A stretch of 64,000 nucleotides of DNA. Origin: CAYQUC01 sp964514215 (GTDB lineage Bacteria > Pseudomonadota > Gammaproteobacteria > UBA6429 > Thiohalophilaceae). The stretch's first letter is position 1. The number at the start of each line of letters is the position of its first letter. Location of the stretch: positions 1-64,000 of the forward strand of contig CAZEPW010000007.1 in the NCBI GenBank assembly GCA_964514215.1. Direction: 5' to 3'. Positions 16,977 through 25,990 of this stretch are shown in pieces. Made by a program: the position numbers and the translations under genes. The notes under the pieces were generated by a model. The model saw only the letters and a program-made list of their open reading frames with translations, was not told the origin of the DNA and did no database searches.

Positions 16977-17843
16977 TCAATGTTCTTTTTGATAGATAGT
17001 TTTTCCCAATAAATTGAATCTATCAGTAACATTATGAAGTGATTCTGAATGCCCAATAAATAAATGAGCATCTGATGCGAGTATATTCGCATAACGTTCA
17101 AATAATATTTTTTGTGTTGGCTTATCAAAATATATAACAACATTTCTGCAAAACATAAAGTCAAATGGTCCTTTAATTGGCCACTCATTCATCAAATTAA
17201 GTTCTTTAAACGTAATTAAATTTTGTAACTTAGGCGACATCTTTACCTTACCAGAATTATGTCCTGAACCACTTTTAACAAATTTATTTAACCTTGGCTT
17301 GGTTAATCCAGTAACTCGTTCATCAGTATAGATACCATTAGCTGCTGTTTGCACCATATTGCTATCAAGATCCGTTGCTAATATTTTAATATCCCAATTA
17401 TCTAAAACATCTTCAAAAACCTCATGAACGACCATTGCTATAGAATACGGCTCTTCACCAGAGGAACAGCCAGCAGACCAAATACGAAGTTTACGTGAGA
17501 TTTTATTTTTTTTAATTTCAGGTAACAATTTGTCTTTTAAAAACTCGAAGTGATGAGGTTCACGAAAAAAAGATGTCAAATTAGTTGTTATAGCATTAGT
17601 AAAAGCAATTAATTCAGCTTCATCGCCAGCTTTTAACCGATCACAATAAGTTTTATAACTATTTAATTTTAATTCACGAATTCTGCGCGTTAAACGGCTA
17701 TACACCATATCACGCTTACCTTCGGATAAAACAATCCCGGTACTTTCAGCAACTAACTGTTGAATAAAATTAAAATCTTTTTCCGTAAACTCAAACTCAC
17801 GTCGTTTAACTTTAGGAACATTTGATTTTTTAGCAGCTAGCAA
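16977..17843 (-). CDS. cheR: Chemotaxis protein methyltransferase CheR (chemosensory cluster copy)
   Basis: 288 residues. A helical N-terminal domain (~15-80) comes before the SAM-dependent methyltransferase domain (~85-285), with RIWSAGCSSGEEPYSIAMV as the SAM loop, ILATDLDSNMV, and FMFCRNVVIYFDKP. It methylates receptor glutamates. Its ATG abuts the stop codon of the receptor gene (no spacer), so translation is coupled. The receptor ends in a WE-D/E-F type tail that would tether this enzyme. A second CheR is encoded at 53876-54721 next to cheV, and the two differ clearly. Confidence 0.94.
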   Translation of the reverse strand: MLAAKKSNVPKVKRREFEFTEKDFNFIQQLVAESTGIVLSEGKRDMVYSRLTRRIRELKLNSYKTYCDRLKAGDEAELIAFTNAITTNLTSFFREPHHFEFLKDKLLPEIKKNKISRKLRIWSAGCSSGEEPYSIAMVVHEVFEDVLDNWDIKILATDLDSNMVQTAANGIYTDERVTGLTKPRLNKFVKSGSGHNSGKVKMSPKLQNLITFKELNLMNEWPIKGPFDFMFCRNVVIYFDKPTQKILFERYANILASDAHLFIGHSESLHNVTDRFNLLGKTIYQKEH

Positions 17844-20800
17844 TTAAAAATCCTCCCATTCATCACCTTCATCTTTAACAACAGGACGTTTTCTAGCTGC
17901 TGGGGCTGCTTGTCTACTAGCAGCAGGTGCTTGTCTTGGAGATGCTGGACGAACTGAAGCTGCTGCTTCTGGTTGTAATGACGACGCATCACCAACTTCA
18001 AAAAAGTTCATCAACTCATTTAAGCCACCAGCTTGTTCATTCATGGCTTCACTGGCTGCAGCAGCTTCTTCCACCAGCGCAGCATTTTGCTGCGTCATCT
18101 CATCCATTTGAGTAATGGCCCTGTTTACTTCTTCAATACCAGACGACTGTTCTTGGCTAGCAGCAGCGATCTCTGAAATAATATCACTCACTTTTTTAAC
18201 AGCATTAACGATTTCATCTAAGGTTTTTCCTGTTTCATCAACTAAACGAGAGCCATCATCAACTTTTTCAACGCTGTCATTAATTAACCCCTTAATTTCT
18301 TTCGCGGCACCTGCTGAGCGTTGTGCTAAATTTCTAACTTCACCAGCCACTACAGCAAAACCTCGACCTTGCTCACCAGCACGCGCTGCTTCTACTGCTG
18401 CATTTAAAGCTAATAGGTTAGTTTGAAATGCTATTTCATCAATTACACCAATGATATCAGCTATCTTTTTGCTGCTATTATTAATTTCAGACATTGCATT
18501 AACAGCTTTGCTAACAACCTCACCACCTGATTGAGCTTGAGTAGAAGCAGCTAAAGCCAATTGATTTGCTTCACGGGCATTATCAGCATTTTGTTTTACC
18601 GTTGATGTCATTTGTTCCATGCTTGAGGCTGTTTCTTCAAGACTTGAAGCTTGCTCTTCTGTACGCTGGCTCAAATTAACATTGCCTTCGGCAATTTCAG
18701 AAGAAGATGAGCCAATACTATCAGCCGAATCACGAATTTGGTTTACCATATTTAATAAATTAGTCACTGAAGTATTCATCGCATCGCGAAGATCACCAAA
18801 TTCACCATGAAACTCACCTTCCATGGTTTCAGTTAATCGCCCTTCAGCTAATGCTTGGACAACTTTTTGACCTTCACGTAAAGGAACCACCACAGCTTCC
18901 ATCAATGCATTAATTCCATTACCGAGTACTTCCATAAAACCACTGTATTGTTCTGAATCAATTCGAACATCGAGCTTTCCTGCAACTGCAGATTCAATTA
19001 AGCCCTGTATTTGTCGCTCCGCATCTTTCTGTTCAGTAATGTCACGCCATTCAACCATGTTGCCCATAAAATTACCTTGTGAATCAGTAATTGCTGTTGC
19101 GTTAACTTCAAACTCAATATCACCTAAAGCTATTTCAGCACTCGCAGGTAAGTTTGCCGCATTACCTAATAAATTACGTTGATGAGCCGGATTCTTATGA
19201 AATTGATCAATACATTGCCCAACTAAATTATGGACATCAAACCCCGGGAACATCCCACGTAATTTTTCAGTTCGATTTAACATCATATTAATAACTGCAG
19301 GGTTAGCATAGGTAATGACTAAATCTGTATCACAAATCATTAAATTTGCTTGAGCGCCATCTACAGCTGATTGTAAGCGTGCGACTTCAAGATCTTTTTG
19401 TCGTTGCTCGGTAACATCCGACCATTCCAAAGCATTACCCACATAATCGCCATCAGCATCTTTAATTGCCGTGACATTTAATGCAAATTGTAGTGGTCCG
19501 ACTTGAATATCGGTTTGATAAGGTAAATTATTTGGATCATCTAATAAGTTTCGTTGATGCGCTGGATTTTTATGAAACATATCGATACAGGAACCAATAA
19601 CATTCGCCGCTTTAAATCCAGGAAAAGTCATCGCTAATGTTGCTTCGTGCTCGGTTAACAAATCAACTGTTGATTTATTAGCATAGGTGATAATAAAATC
19701 TCTATCGATCATCATCATCGCTGTCATCGCACCGTCAATTGTTCCTTGTAAACGCGTCACATTACTTTCGCGTTGACGAATCTCAGTGACATCAGACCAC
19801 TCCAGACTATTACCCACATAAACACCAGCAGTGTCCATTATAGCCGTTACATTGAGTGAAAATTTTAAATCACCAATTTGAATATCAGCCTGGTGTGGTA
19901 GATTACTCGGATCACTTAATAAACGGCGCTGCATGGCTGGATCTTTATGGAAAGTATCTATGCAGGTTCCAATTATATCACTAGGAACAAACCCAGGATA
20001 AACACTAGCTAATTGAGTTTGGTATTTGGTTAATAAATCAATGGTTGCTTTATTGGCGTAGGTAACAATTAAATCACGATCCACCATCATACTCGCTAGC
20101 ATTGAGCCATCCATTGCACCTTGTAATTTTATAGCTTGATCTTCTTTAATCAATGTATCAGTGATATCAGACCATTCCAAAGTATTGCCAAGATAATTAC
20201 CCTCTCCATCTACCATAGCGGTAACATTTAATTTAAAACTGAGTGGCCCAACTTGGATATTAGTGCTGTAAGGCAGGTTTTTAGGATCACTCAACATATT
20301 TCGTTGATGAGCAGGATTTTTATGAAACTGATCGATACATGAACCCATGATGTTAGACGCTTTAAAACCGGGAAATACTTGCGCTATTGCGGCTTCGTGT
20401 TTAGCCAACATATCTATCGTAGCTTGATTGGTGTAGGTAATATTAAAATCTCGATCAATCATCATTATTGGTTGCATTGCACCAGAAACAGCCGATCGTA
20501 AGCGAGTTAATTCAGTTCGTTCATCATGAGATAAACCTGCACCCATATCAGTTACATTTGTAGACATTGTCTCATCCTCTGTGTTGCTATAAGCATCGGT
20601 CATAACCTTTGCAATTAAATTTAAAGCCTGTCGCCAAGCAGTTTCAATTATGTCATTCCATGCAGAACCAGCAAATTCTTGCATAACAAATAATAACGTA
20701 TCTCGAACAGCATCATAATGCTCGGGTTCAACACCATAACTTTGATGACGCAGCCCCATTTCTGTTAAGGCTTTAGCTAAAACATCAGGTTGCCGTAAAT

Positions 20801-21659
20801 TGGCCACCACTAACTTTAAAGCTGCTAATAATTTTACTTGCTGCTTAGCTTTAGTCGTATCTTTAAATAATGGAATCACAGCTGGATAACGTTTAAATAA
20901 CTCATCATAAAAGCGTAAAACTAAATCTTCAGCTTTAGGTGCTAATAAGTTAAAACTAAACTCTAAGGTTTTAACATCAAGTCCGAGCGGTGAAATGTAA
21001 TCATCTTCATCCACCTCATGTGTGGCATGAATATCAACAACATTCTCAGAATAAGCATCCGTCATCACCTTAGCAATGACATTTAACGCATCAAACCAAG
21101 CAGTATAAATTTCTTGAGTCCAAGAATCCCCGGCTATTTCTTGTAAAGCGGATAATAAAGTATCTCGTACTACCGGATAATGAGCTTCAACTGCACCATA
21201 AGCTTGGTGCTTTTCACCTAAAGTCGTTAATACTTTAGCTAAGGCATCGACATTATTTAAATTGGAAATTACAATTTTCAATGCAGCCAATAATTTTGTT
21301 TGTTGTTGCTTTGGGGTAGTATTTTCAAATAATGGTTTCACTTCTGGATGAGTATTAAATAGTTTACTATAGAATAACGCAACTAGCTGCTCTGCTTGAG
21401 GCGCTACTGCAGAAAAACTCGACTCTAAAACTTCAACGTTCAACCCCAAGGGGTGTTTTTTATTAGACACTTTTTTACTCACTTTATTTTGATCCATACT
21501 GCTAGTTTTTTCTGTTTCGCTTTTCATAACAGAATCATCTCCGGCGTGCTCATTCATCCACGATAACGGATCAAACCCTAGTTTTTTTGATTTCGAAGTT
21601 TTCGTCAATTTAGCAGACTTAACTTGCGTATTCGGTTTTTTTGGCTTTTTTGTTGCCAC
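17844..21659 (-). CDS. Giant soluble chemoreceptor: globin-globin-PAS x4-HAMP-MCP signalling domain
   Basis: 1271 residues with no membrane segment. After a Lys/Ser-rich tail (1-65) come two globin domains (~71-204 and ~224-358). Each has the flavohaemoglobin-type pattern LF-x-N/D-TT...KLLAAL..V..NL and a candidate proximal His in LGEKHQAYG (H151) and MGLRHQSYG (H305). Four PAS units follow with motif starts at 401, 526, 651 and 776, an exact 125-residue period; each keeps a Cys-Ile-Asp-x-Phe-His-Lys-x-Pro stretch. A HAMP-like region spans ~883-965, and the coiled-coil signalling domain has its tip at ~1073-1112 (EIAFQTNLLALNAAVEAARAG). The last five residues, EWEDF, resemble the CheR-docking tails NWETF and GWEEF. 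It is probably a cytoplasmic haem-based O2, NO or redox receptor; haem binding is inferred. Confidence 0.92.
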   Translation of the reverse strand: MATKKPKKPNTQVKSAKLTKTSKSKKLGFDPLSWMNEHAGDDSVMKSETEKTSSMDQNKVSKKVSNKKHPLGLNVEVLESSFSAVAPQAEQLVALFYSKLFNTHPEVKPLFENTTPKQQQTKLLAALKIVISNLNNVDALAKVLTTLGEKHQAYGAVEAHYPVVRDTLLSALQEIAGDSWTQEIYTAWFDALNVIAKVMTDAYSENVVDIHATHEVDEDDYISPLGLDVKTLEFSFNLLAPKAEDLVLRFYDELFKRYPAVIPLFKDTTKAKQQVKLLAALKLVVANLRQPDVLAKALTEMGLRHQSYGVEPEHYDAVRDTLLFVMQEFAGSAWNDIIETAWRQALNLIAKVMTDAYSNTEDETMSTNVTDMGAGLSHDERTELTRLRSAVSGAMQPIMMIDRDFNITYTNQATIDMLAKHEAAIAQVFPGFKASNIMGSCIDQFHKNPAHQRNMLSDPKNLPYSTNIQVGPLSFKLNVTAMVDGEGNYLGNTLEWSDITDTLIKEDQAIKLQGAMDGSMLASMMVDRDLIVTYANKATIDLLTKYQTQLASVYPGFVPSDIIGTCIDTFHKDPAMQRRLLSDPSNLPHQADIQIGDLKFSLNVTAIMDTAGVYVGNSLEWSDVTEIRQRESNVTRLQGTIDGAMTAMMMIDRDFIITYANKSTVDLLTEHEATLAMTFPGFKAANVIGSCIDMFHKNPAHQRNLLDDPNNLPYQTDIQVGPLQFALNVTAIKDADGDYVGNALEWSDVTEQRQKDLEVARLQSAVDGAQANLMICDTDLVITYANPAVINMMLNRTEKLRGMFPGFDVHNLVGQCIDQFHKNPAHQRNLLGNAANLPASAEIALGDIEFEVNATAITDSQGNFMGNMVEWRDITEQKDAERQIQGLIESAVAGKLDVRIDSEQYSGFMEVLGNGINALMEAVVVPLREGQKVVQALAEGRLTETMEGEFHGEFGDLRDAMNTSVTNLLNMVNQIRDSADSIGSSSSEIAEGNVNLSQRTEEQASSLEETASSMEQMTSTVKQNADNAREANQLALAASTQAQSGGEVVSKAVNAMSEINNSSKKIADIIGVIDEIAFQTNLLALNAAVEAARAGEQGRGFAVVAGEVRNLAQRSAGAAKEIKGLINDSVEKVDDGSRLVDETGKTLDEIVNAVKKVSDIISEIAAASQEQSSGIEEVNRAITQMDEMTQQNAALVEEAAAASEAMNEQAGGLNELMNFFEVGDASSLQPEAAASVRPASPRQAPAASRQAAPAARKRPVVKDEGDEWEDF

Positions 21660-21690
21660 AATATCTATTCCAAGTTTAATGTAAGCTCAA

Positions 21691-21870
21691 TTAACCAGAC
21701 CAACTCCACGAAGCAAAAAATTCTTCAACTAAATAATAATAACTACGCATCACCGGACATTTACTATAGTAATTATCGGATACCGGGCAGATATTATTTT
21801 GTTGCTCCATTTGAATGTCCACTCTAGACTTCTCTAAAAAATCTATACTATCTTTACTACTGTCGACCAT
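21691..21870 (-). CDS. 59-residue protein with two Cys-Pro-Val motifs, unknown function
   Basis: A short frame between the ParA-like gene and the giant receptor, 35 bp and 31 bp away respectively. AGG lies 7 nt before the ATG at 21870; an in-frame GTG at 21876 is less likely. The protein has an acidic N-terminus, then ICPV and KCPV spaced 11 residues apart (Cys at about 29 and 40), then a Tyr- and Trp-rich tail (YYYLVEEFFASWSWSG). Cys-Pro dipeptides are the core of haem regulatory motifs and also occur in metal sites. Position and spacing suggest it is translated with the receptor. It is not a shadow of another gene, because no other frame is open here. Confidence 0.6.
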   Translation of the reverse strand: MVDSSKDSIDFLEKSRVDIQMEQQNNICPVSDNYYSKCPVMRSYYYLVEEFFASWSWSG

Positions 21871-21905
21871 CAACACACCTATTTCTCGACATTAAAACTA
21901 ATCCA

Positions 21906-22664
21906 TTAATGATAAAAATTTTCGTTAACCATATCCTCGGCTAATGCTTGATAATCTTTAGCGCCATTACTTCCAGATTGATATTCGAATATACTTTGTC
22001 CAAATCCGGGACTTTCTGCAAGGGCAACGGTTTCGCGTATATGTGTAGACAAAACACTGTTTGGAAAATAACTAACAATTTTTTCACGAACCTCTTGTGC
22101 TAATTTTCTTCGTTCATGAAAACGTGTCAGTACAACCCACTTTTGTATATCTTTATCCAAAACATCTTCTAAATGTTTAAATATCGTTATTAACCTTGAC
22201 AACCCTTGTAAAGCAAAAAAATCTCCAGACACGGGTATTAAGATTTCTGTTGCAGCTAATAACGCATTCATACCTAAAATACCCGATGATGGCGGACAGT
22301 CAATTAATACAAAATCTTTGTCCGTCACCTGTTCATGTATGGCTTTATCCAGTTTATACCCACGTTGTGCACCACCTTCAGTTGAATGCTCCATTTCACC
22401 TAAATGCTCTCCAGCAGGTAATAAATCCAAATGTTCGCGAGTTTGATGAACAACGTTTTTAATACTTTGACCGTCAATTAAAACTTCGTCGATACCTGAT
22501 TGCAAATGTGTTAATTCACCAAGACCTGCTGTTAAATGTGCCTGCGGATCGAGATCTATCGCAAGCACTTTTTTTTTCATGCGAGCCAAGGCATGAGCTA
22601 AATTCATCGTAGTCGTTGTTTTTCCAACACCACCTTTTTGATTCATTACTGCAATTACTCGCAT
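21906..22664 (-). CDS. ParA/MinD-like ATPase of the chemosensory cluster (ParC-like)
   Basis: 252 residues. The deviant Walker A motif is KGGVGKTTT (K10 and K15), switch I is near IDLDPQAHLTAG, and switch II is in DFVLIDCPPSSG. It has the full length of small ParA ATPases and no HTH domain, which argues against a plasmid or chromosome partition role. Encoded between cheW and the receptor, it fits the ParC/PpfA-type ATPases that position chemosensory arrays at the pole or at mid-cell. No ParB is nearby. A ParP-like CheW partner is not obvious, since the adjacent CheW has only the single CheW domain. Spacing to cheW is 8 bp. Confidence 0.85.
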   Translation of the reverse strand: MRVIAVMNQKGGVGKTTTTMNLAHALARMKKKVLAIDLDPQAHLTAGLGELTHLQSGIDEVLIDGQSIKNVVHQTREHLDLLPAGEHLGEMEHSTEGGAQRGYKLDKAIHEQVTDKDFVLIDCPPSSGILGMNALLAATEILIPVSGDFFALQGLSRLITIFKHLEDVLDKDIQKWVVLTRFHERRKLAQEVREKIVSYFPNSVLSTHIRETVALAESPGFGQSIFEYQSGSNGAKDYQALAEDMVNENFYH

Positions 22665-22672
22665 ACTATAAT

Positions 22673-23191
22673 TTATGCCTCATCAATTAACGATTCAACT
22701 GCCGCTAATTCTTTGGCATTAAGCATATGATCAATATTTAAAACTATAATCATTTTTTCTGCCACAGTTGCTAAGCCATTAACAAATTCAGTATCAACGG
22801 CAAGACCAAAATCCGGTGAAGGTTTTATATCTATTTTAGGAACATTATAAACATCAGAAACAGCATCAACAACGACTCCCATAGTACGATCACTGCCTTT
22901 ATCATTTTCAATTCTTAACACTACAACCACTGTAGTTGCATCGTATTCTTTGCTTTCTAAAGCAAAACGTAAACGCATATCAATAATAGGAACAATTGAT
23001 CCGCGTAAATTGATAACACCACGTATGTAATCTGGAGTATTTGGAATATTGGTTACTTCATCCCAACCTTTAATTTCTTGTACACGTAATATATCCACGC
23101 CATATTCTTCACCAGCTAACATAAAGGTCAGAAACTCACGTTTATCATTATCGTCAATATTAGTTACATCTTGTTGAGCTGCTTCAGCCAT
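22673..23191 (-). CDS. cheW: Chemotaxis coupling protein CheW
   Basis: A 172-residue single CheW domain (residues ~20-160). REFLTFMLAGEEYGVDILRVQEI opens the domain, and NTPDYIRGVINLRGSIVPIIDMR is the core signature. It bridges CheA and the receptor in the array. I chose the ATG at 23191 because AGGA lies 8 nt upstream and it falls 10 bp after the cheA stop; an in-frame start 12 codons earlier would overlap cheA. A short acidic N-terminal extension (MAEAAQQDVTNIDDND) precedes the fold. Confidence 0.93.
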   Translation of the reverse strand: MAEAAQQDVTNIDDNDKREFLTFMLAGEEYGVDILRVQEIKGWDEVTNIPNTPDYIRGVINLRGSIVPIIDMRLRFALESKEYDATTVVVVLRIENDKGSDRTMGVVVDAVSDVYNVPKIDIKPSPDFGLAVDTEFVNGLATVAEKMIIVLNIDHMLNAKELAAVESLIDEA

Positions 23192-23201
23192 ATCATTTTC
23201 C

Positions 23202-25274
23202 TCATGCGGCGGCAATGCCACCATCAATTACTTTTAAATCAGGTTTAAATTTATTCTCTTGATAGATACTCATTAGTCCCGTTATATCAATAATTAAAGC
23301 AACTGTACCATCACCAAGAATTGTTGCACCTGATAAGCCATTAACCTTTCTAAAATTAGTTTCCAATGATTTAATCACAACTTGTTGTTGACCAAGTAAA
23401 TCATCAACTAAAATAGCGATTTTCTTACCTTCAGCTTCTACGACAACTAATAAACCTTGGTCGATATTTTTATTTTCTGGAACGACATCAAACATTTGAT
23501 ACAAACGAACTATGGGAATGTAATCGTCTCGTAATTTATAAACTTCAGCAGCGCCAGTTACACCGCTAATTAATTCAGGCTTAATTTGTAGTGATTCGAT
23601 TATTGAAATCAATGGTACAATATAAGTTTCACCGCCCACCCGTACAAGCTGTCCATCTAAAATTGCCAGAGTCAATGGTAAGCGAATGGTAAATTTACTA
23701 CCAACACCAGACTCTGAGCGAACCTCAATAGAGCCACCTAACGAACGAATATTACGTCGAACAACATCCATTCCTACACCTCTACCCGATACATCAGTAA
23801 CAACTTCAGCAGTTGAAAAACCGGGTCGAAAAATCATATCGTATATTTGATCATCCGGTAAAATATCAACACTTTTTGCCAGACCTTTTTCAATTGCTTT
23901 ATTTAAAATTCGTTCTTTATTTAGACCAGCACCATCATCAATTATTTCGATAACAATATTTCCACCTTGATGAAAAGCATTTAATTCTATGGTTCCAGTT
24001 GGTGACTTACCATGTTCTTCTCGAACTTCTGGTGACTCGATACCATGATCCAACGAATTACGAACTAAGTGAACCAATGGATCACCTATTTTTTCCATTA
24101 CAGTTTTATCTAATTCAGTTGATTCACCTGATAGTTTTAGTTCTATTTGTTTCCCAAAGGTTTGGCTTAAATCATGCACTAAACGTGGAAAGCGTTGAAA
24201 CGCAAAACTGATTGGCATCATACGAATTCGCATCACACTTTCTTGCAATTCTCTAGTGTGTTGTTCTAATTGTGTCAAACCTTCACGCATTTTTTCTATT
24301 TGTGACTGATCAAAACTATCAGCAGAACCTAATTGACTAAGCATTGATTGAGTTATAACTAATTCACCCACCATATTAATTAAATCATCAACTTTATCAA
24401 TATTAACTCGAATTGAAGCAGCTTCTTTAGTTGCCGTTCGTCGATCACTTGCACGCCTATTATGTTTTACATTTACTTTATCAGGTTTAACATCGGTTTC
24501 TGAACTATCAACCGAAACAGTTTCTTGATTTCCTTGAGCAGTAATCGATAAATCACACTCATCTTCGACCCAATCAAAATTTTCTATTATTGCTGCTTCG
24601 GTCGTTGCACCTGTCAACCTTATGTCCCATGTTAAATAACAGTTTTCTGGGTTTAAATCATTAAATTTCGGTAAATTTGATAAATCAACTTCAGCACTAT
24701 ATTCACCTAAATTGCTTAATTCAGTTAAAATACGAACTGGGTCATTACCCGTTTTAAGCATATTTTCATAGGGTTTAAATGCTATTATCCAACAATCATT
24801 AGCATCTTTTTCTTGCTCTGGGGATTTTTCACTTTTAGTTGCACTAATTGTAGATCTCGGCTTTTTAGTTGAAGTAGTTATTTCTTCACCATGTAATAAT
24901 TTTTCTAAATCATCATGTATACTTGAAATTTTTTCATGATCAAGATCATCCCCATCTTTTAATGCTTGCAACATATTGTTTAAAACATCAACTGAGGCTA
25001 ATAATAAATCAACAGCTACTTGAGTAACATCACGTCGTCCATCACGCATTTCATCAAGCAAGGTCTCCATCACATGCGTAAAATCAGCAACAGAATTTAG
25101 TCCAAAGGTACCACTACCACCTTTTATTGAATGTGCTGCACGAAATATAGTATTAATTGTTTCTGAATCTGCTGCACCCACATCCAGGTTTAATAATTCA
25201 TTTTCCATTATTTGCAAACCTTCAAAACTTTCGTCATAGAAGGTATCCAAAAATTGGGACATATCAAAAGTCAT
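23202..25274 (-). CDS. cheA: Chemotaxis histidine kinase CheA
   Basis: 690 residues. The P1/Hpt domain (1-~105) has the phosphorylated H48 in FRAAHSIKGGSGTFG. A P2-like middle domain follows (~155-250). The P3 dimerisation helices at ~285-350 contain DDLINMVGELVITQSML. P4 is the HATPase (~350-545), with VRNSLDHGIE, DDGAGLN and GRGVGMDVV. P5 is the CheW-like regulatory domain to the end. It autophosphorylates under receptor control and passes phosphate to CheY and CheB. It lies 20 bp after cheY. All catalytic boxes are intact. Confidence 0.96.
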   Translation of the reverse strand: MTFDMSQFLDTFYDESFEGLQIMENELLNLDVGAADSETINTIFRAAHSIKGGSGTFGLNSVADFTHVMETLLDEMRDGRRDVTQVAVDLLLASVDVLNNMLQALKDGDDLDHEKISSIHDDLEKLLHGEEITTSTKKPRSTISATKSEKSPEQEKDANDCWIIAFKPYENMLKTGNDPVRILTELSNLGEYSAEVDLSNLPKFNDLNPENCYLTWDIRLTGATTEAAIIENFDWVEDECDLSITAQGNQETVSVDSSETDVKPDKVNVKHNRRASDRRTATKEAASIRVNIDKVDDLINMVGELVITQSMLSQLGSADSFDQSQIEKMREGLTQLEQHTRELQESVMRIRMMPISFAFQRFPRLVHDLSQTFGKQIELKLSGESTELDKTVMEKIGDPLVHLVRNSLDHGIESPEVREEHGKSPTGTIELNAFHQGGNIVIEIIDDGAGLNKERILNKAIEKGLAKSVDILPDDQIYDMIFRPGFSTAEVVTDVSGRGVGMDVVRRNIRSLGGSIEVRSESGVGSKFTIRLPLTLAILDGQLVRVGGETYIVPLISIIESLQIKPELISGVTGAAEVYKLRDDYIPIVRLYQMFDVVPENKNIDQGLLVVVEAEGKKIAILVDDLLGQQQVVIKSLETNFRKVNGLSGATILGDGTVALIIDITGLMSIYQENKFKPDLKVIDGGIAAA

Positions 25275-25294
25275 GCTTTATTCCTTAATAGTAT

Positions 25295-25657
25295 CTAACC
25301 CAAAACTTTTTTTATCGTTGTGAGTAATTGATCAGGATTAAATGGCTTCACAATCCAACCTGTTGCACCAGCCGATTTTCCTTCAGCTTTTTTATCACCG
25401 CCACTTTCAGTCGTTAACATCAACATAGGAGTAAATTTATAATTTGCTAAATTGCGCAATTCCTTTATTAAACTGATACCATCCATATTTGGCATATTCA
25501 CATCAGTTATAACTAAATCAAACTTTTGTGTTTTTGCTTTTGATAAAGCATCAACCCCATCGTTTGCCTCTACAACATCATAACCTGCGCCTTTAATGGT
25601 AAAGCTGACCATTTGCCGTATTGATGCAGAATCATCAACTGCTAATATTCTTGTCAT
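25295..25657 (-). CDS. cheY: Chemotaxis response regulator CheY
   Basis: A 120-residue stand-alone receiver. It has acidic D8/D9, phospho-acceptor D52 in ITDVNMPNMDG, the switch Thr in LMLTTE, and the Lys in VKPFNP. It belongs to the CheY type that sits directly before cheA in PAS/Aer2-type chemosensory clusters. Whether it binds the flagellar switch or serves as a phosphate sink cannot be told from sequence. No cheZ is present in the window. Confidence 0.93.
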   Translation of the reverse strand: MTRILAVDDSASIRQMVSFTIKGAGYDVVEANDGVDALSKAKTQKFDLVITDVNMPNMDGISLIKELRNLANYKFTPMLMLTTESGGDKKAEGKSAGATGWIVKPFNPDQLLTTIKKVLG

Positions 25658-25687
25658 ATAAACTCCGCGTGTGATTTTACAACTATG

Positions 25688-25990
25688 TTATTTAATACAA
25701 TCAACTTTTAATAAATCAGTCAGACCCAAAATTTTTACCGACTCAATCAAAGCGTCACTAGGAGTATCCAAACGGACACTAATTCCTAATTCTTCAGCGT
25801 CATGAAAAAGTGCTGCAAACATTTGTAATGATGCTGCATCAATACGCTCAACATTATCAGCTTTAATTAAAATTTCATCTGCATCGATAATGGCTGCCTT
25901 AATATCTTGTTGCAGTAGGTTGACACCTGAAATATTTACAACATCTTCACATTGAATAGTTACGCTAGTACTCACATTTATCTCGTTCAA
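25688..25990 (-). CDS. STAS-domain protein (anti-anti-sigma-like) heading the chemosensory operon
   Basis: A 100-residue STAS domain related to SpoIIAA and to the lipid-transport MlaB type. It has a strand-rich N-terminus and the central motif NVERIDAASLQMFAALF, in which the usual phosphorylatable Ser of the DxSG-type loop is present as AAS. It is the first gene of the cluster, 30 bp before cheY. STAS proteins are known at this position in several gammaproteobacterial chemosensory operons, but their role is unclear. No partner kinase or phosphatase is nearby. Confidence 0.8.
   Translation of the reverse strand: MNEINVSTSVTIQCEDVVNISGVNLLQQDIKAAIIDADEILIKADNVERIDAASLQMFAALFHDAEELGISVRLDTPSDALIESVKILGLTDLLKVDCIK

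Noticed and set aside
16955..17188. Open frame inside cheR on the same strand
   Set aside because: It lies in another frame of the well-supported cheR gene and has no ribosome site or recognisable product.
21774..21781. Sigma-28-like -10 element (TCCGATAA, minus strand) before the receptor gene
   Set aside because: It lies inside the 59-residue frame and the -35 position is only an A-rich stretch.
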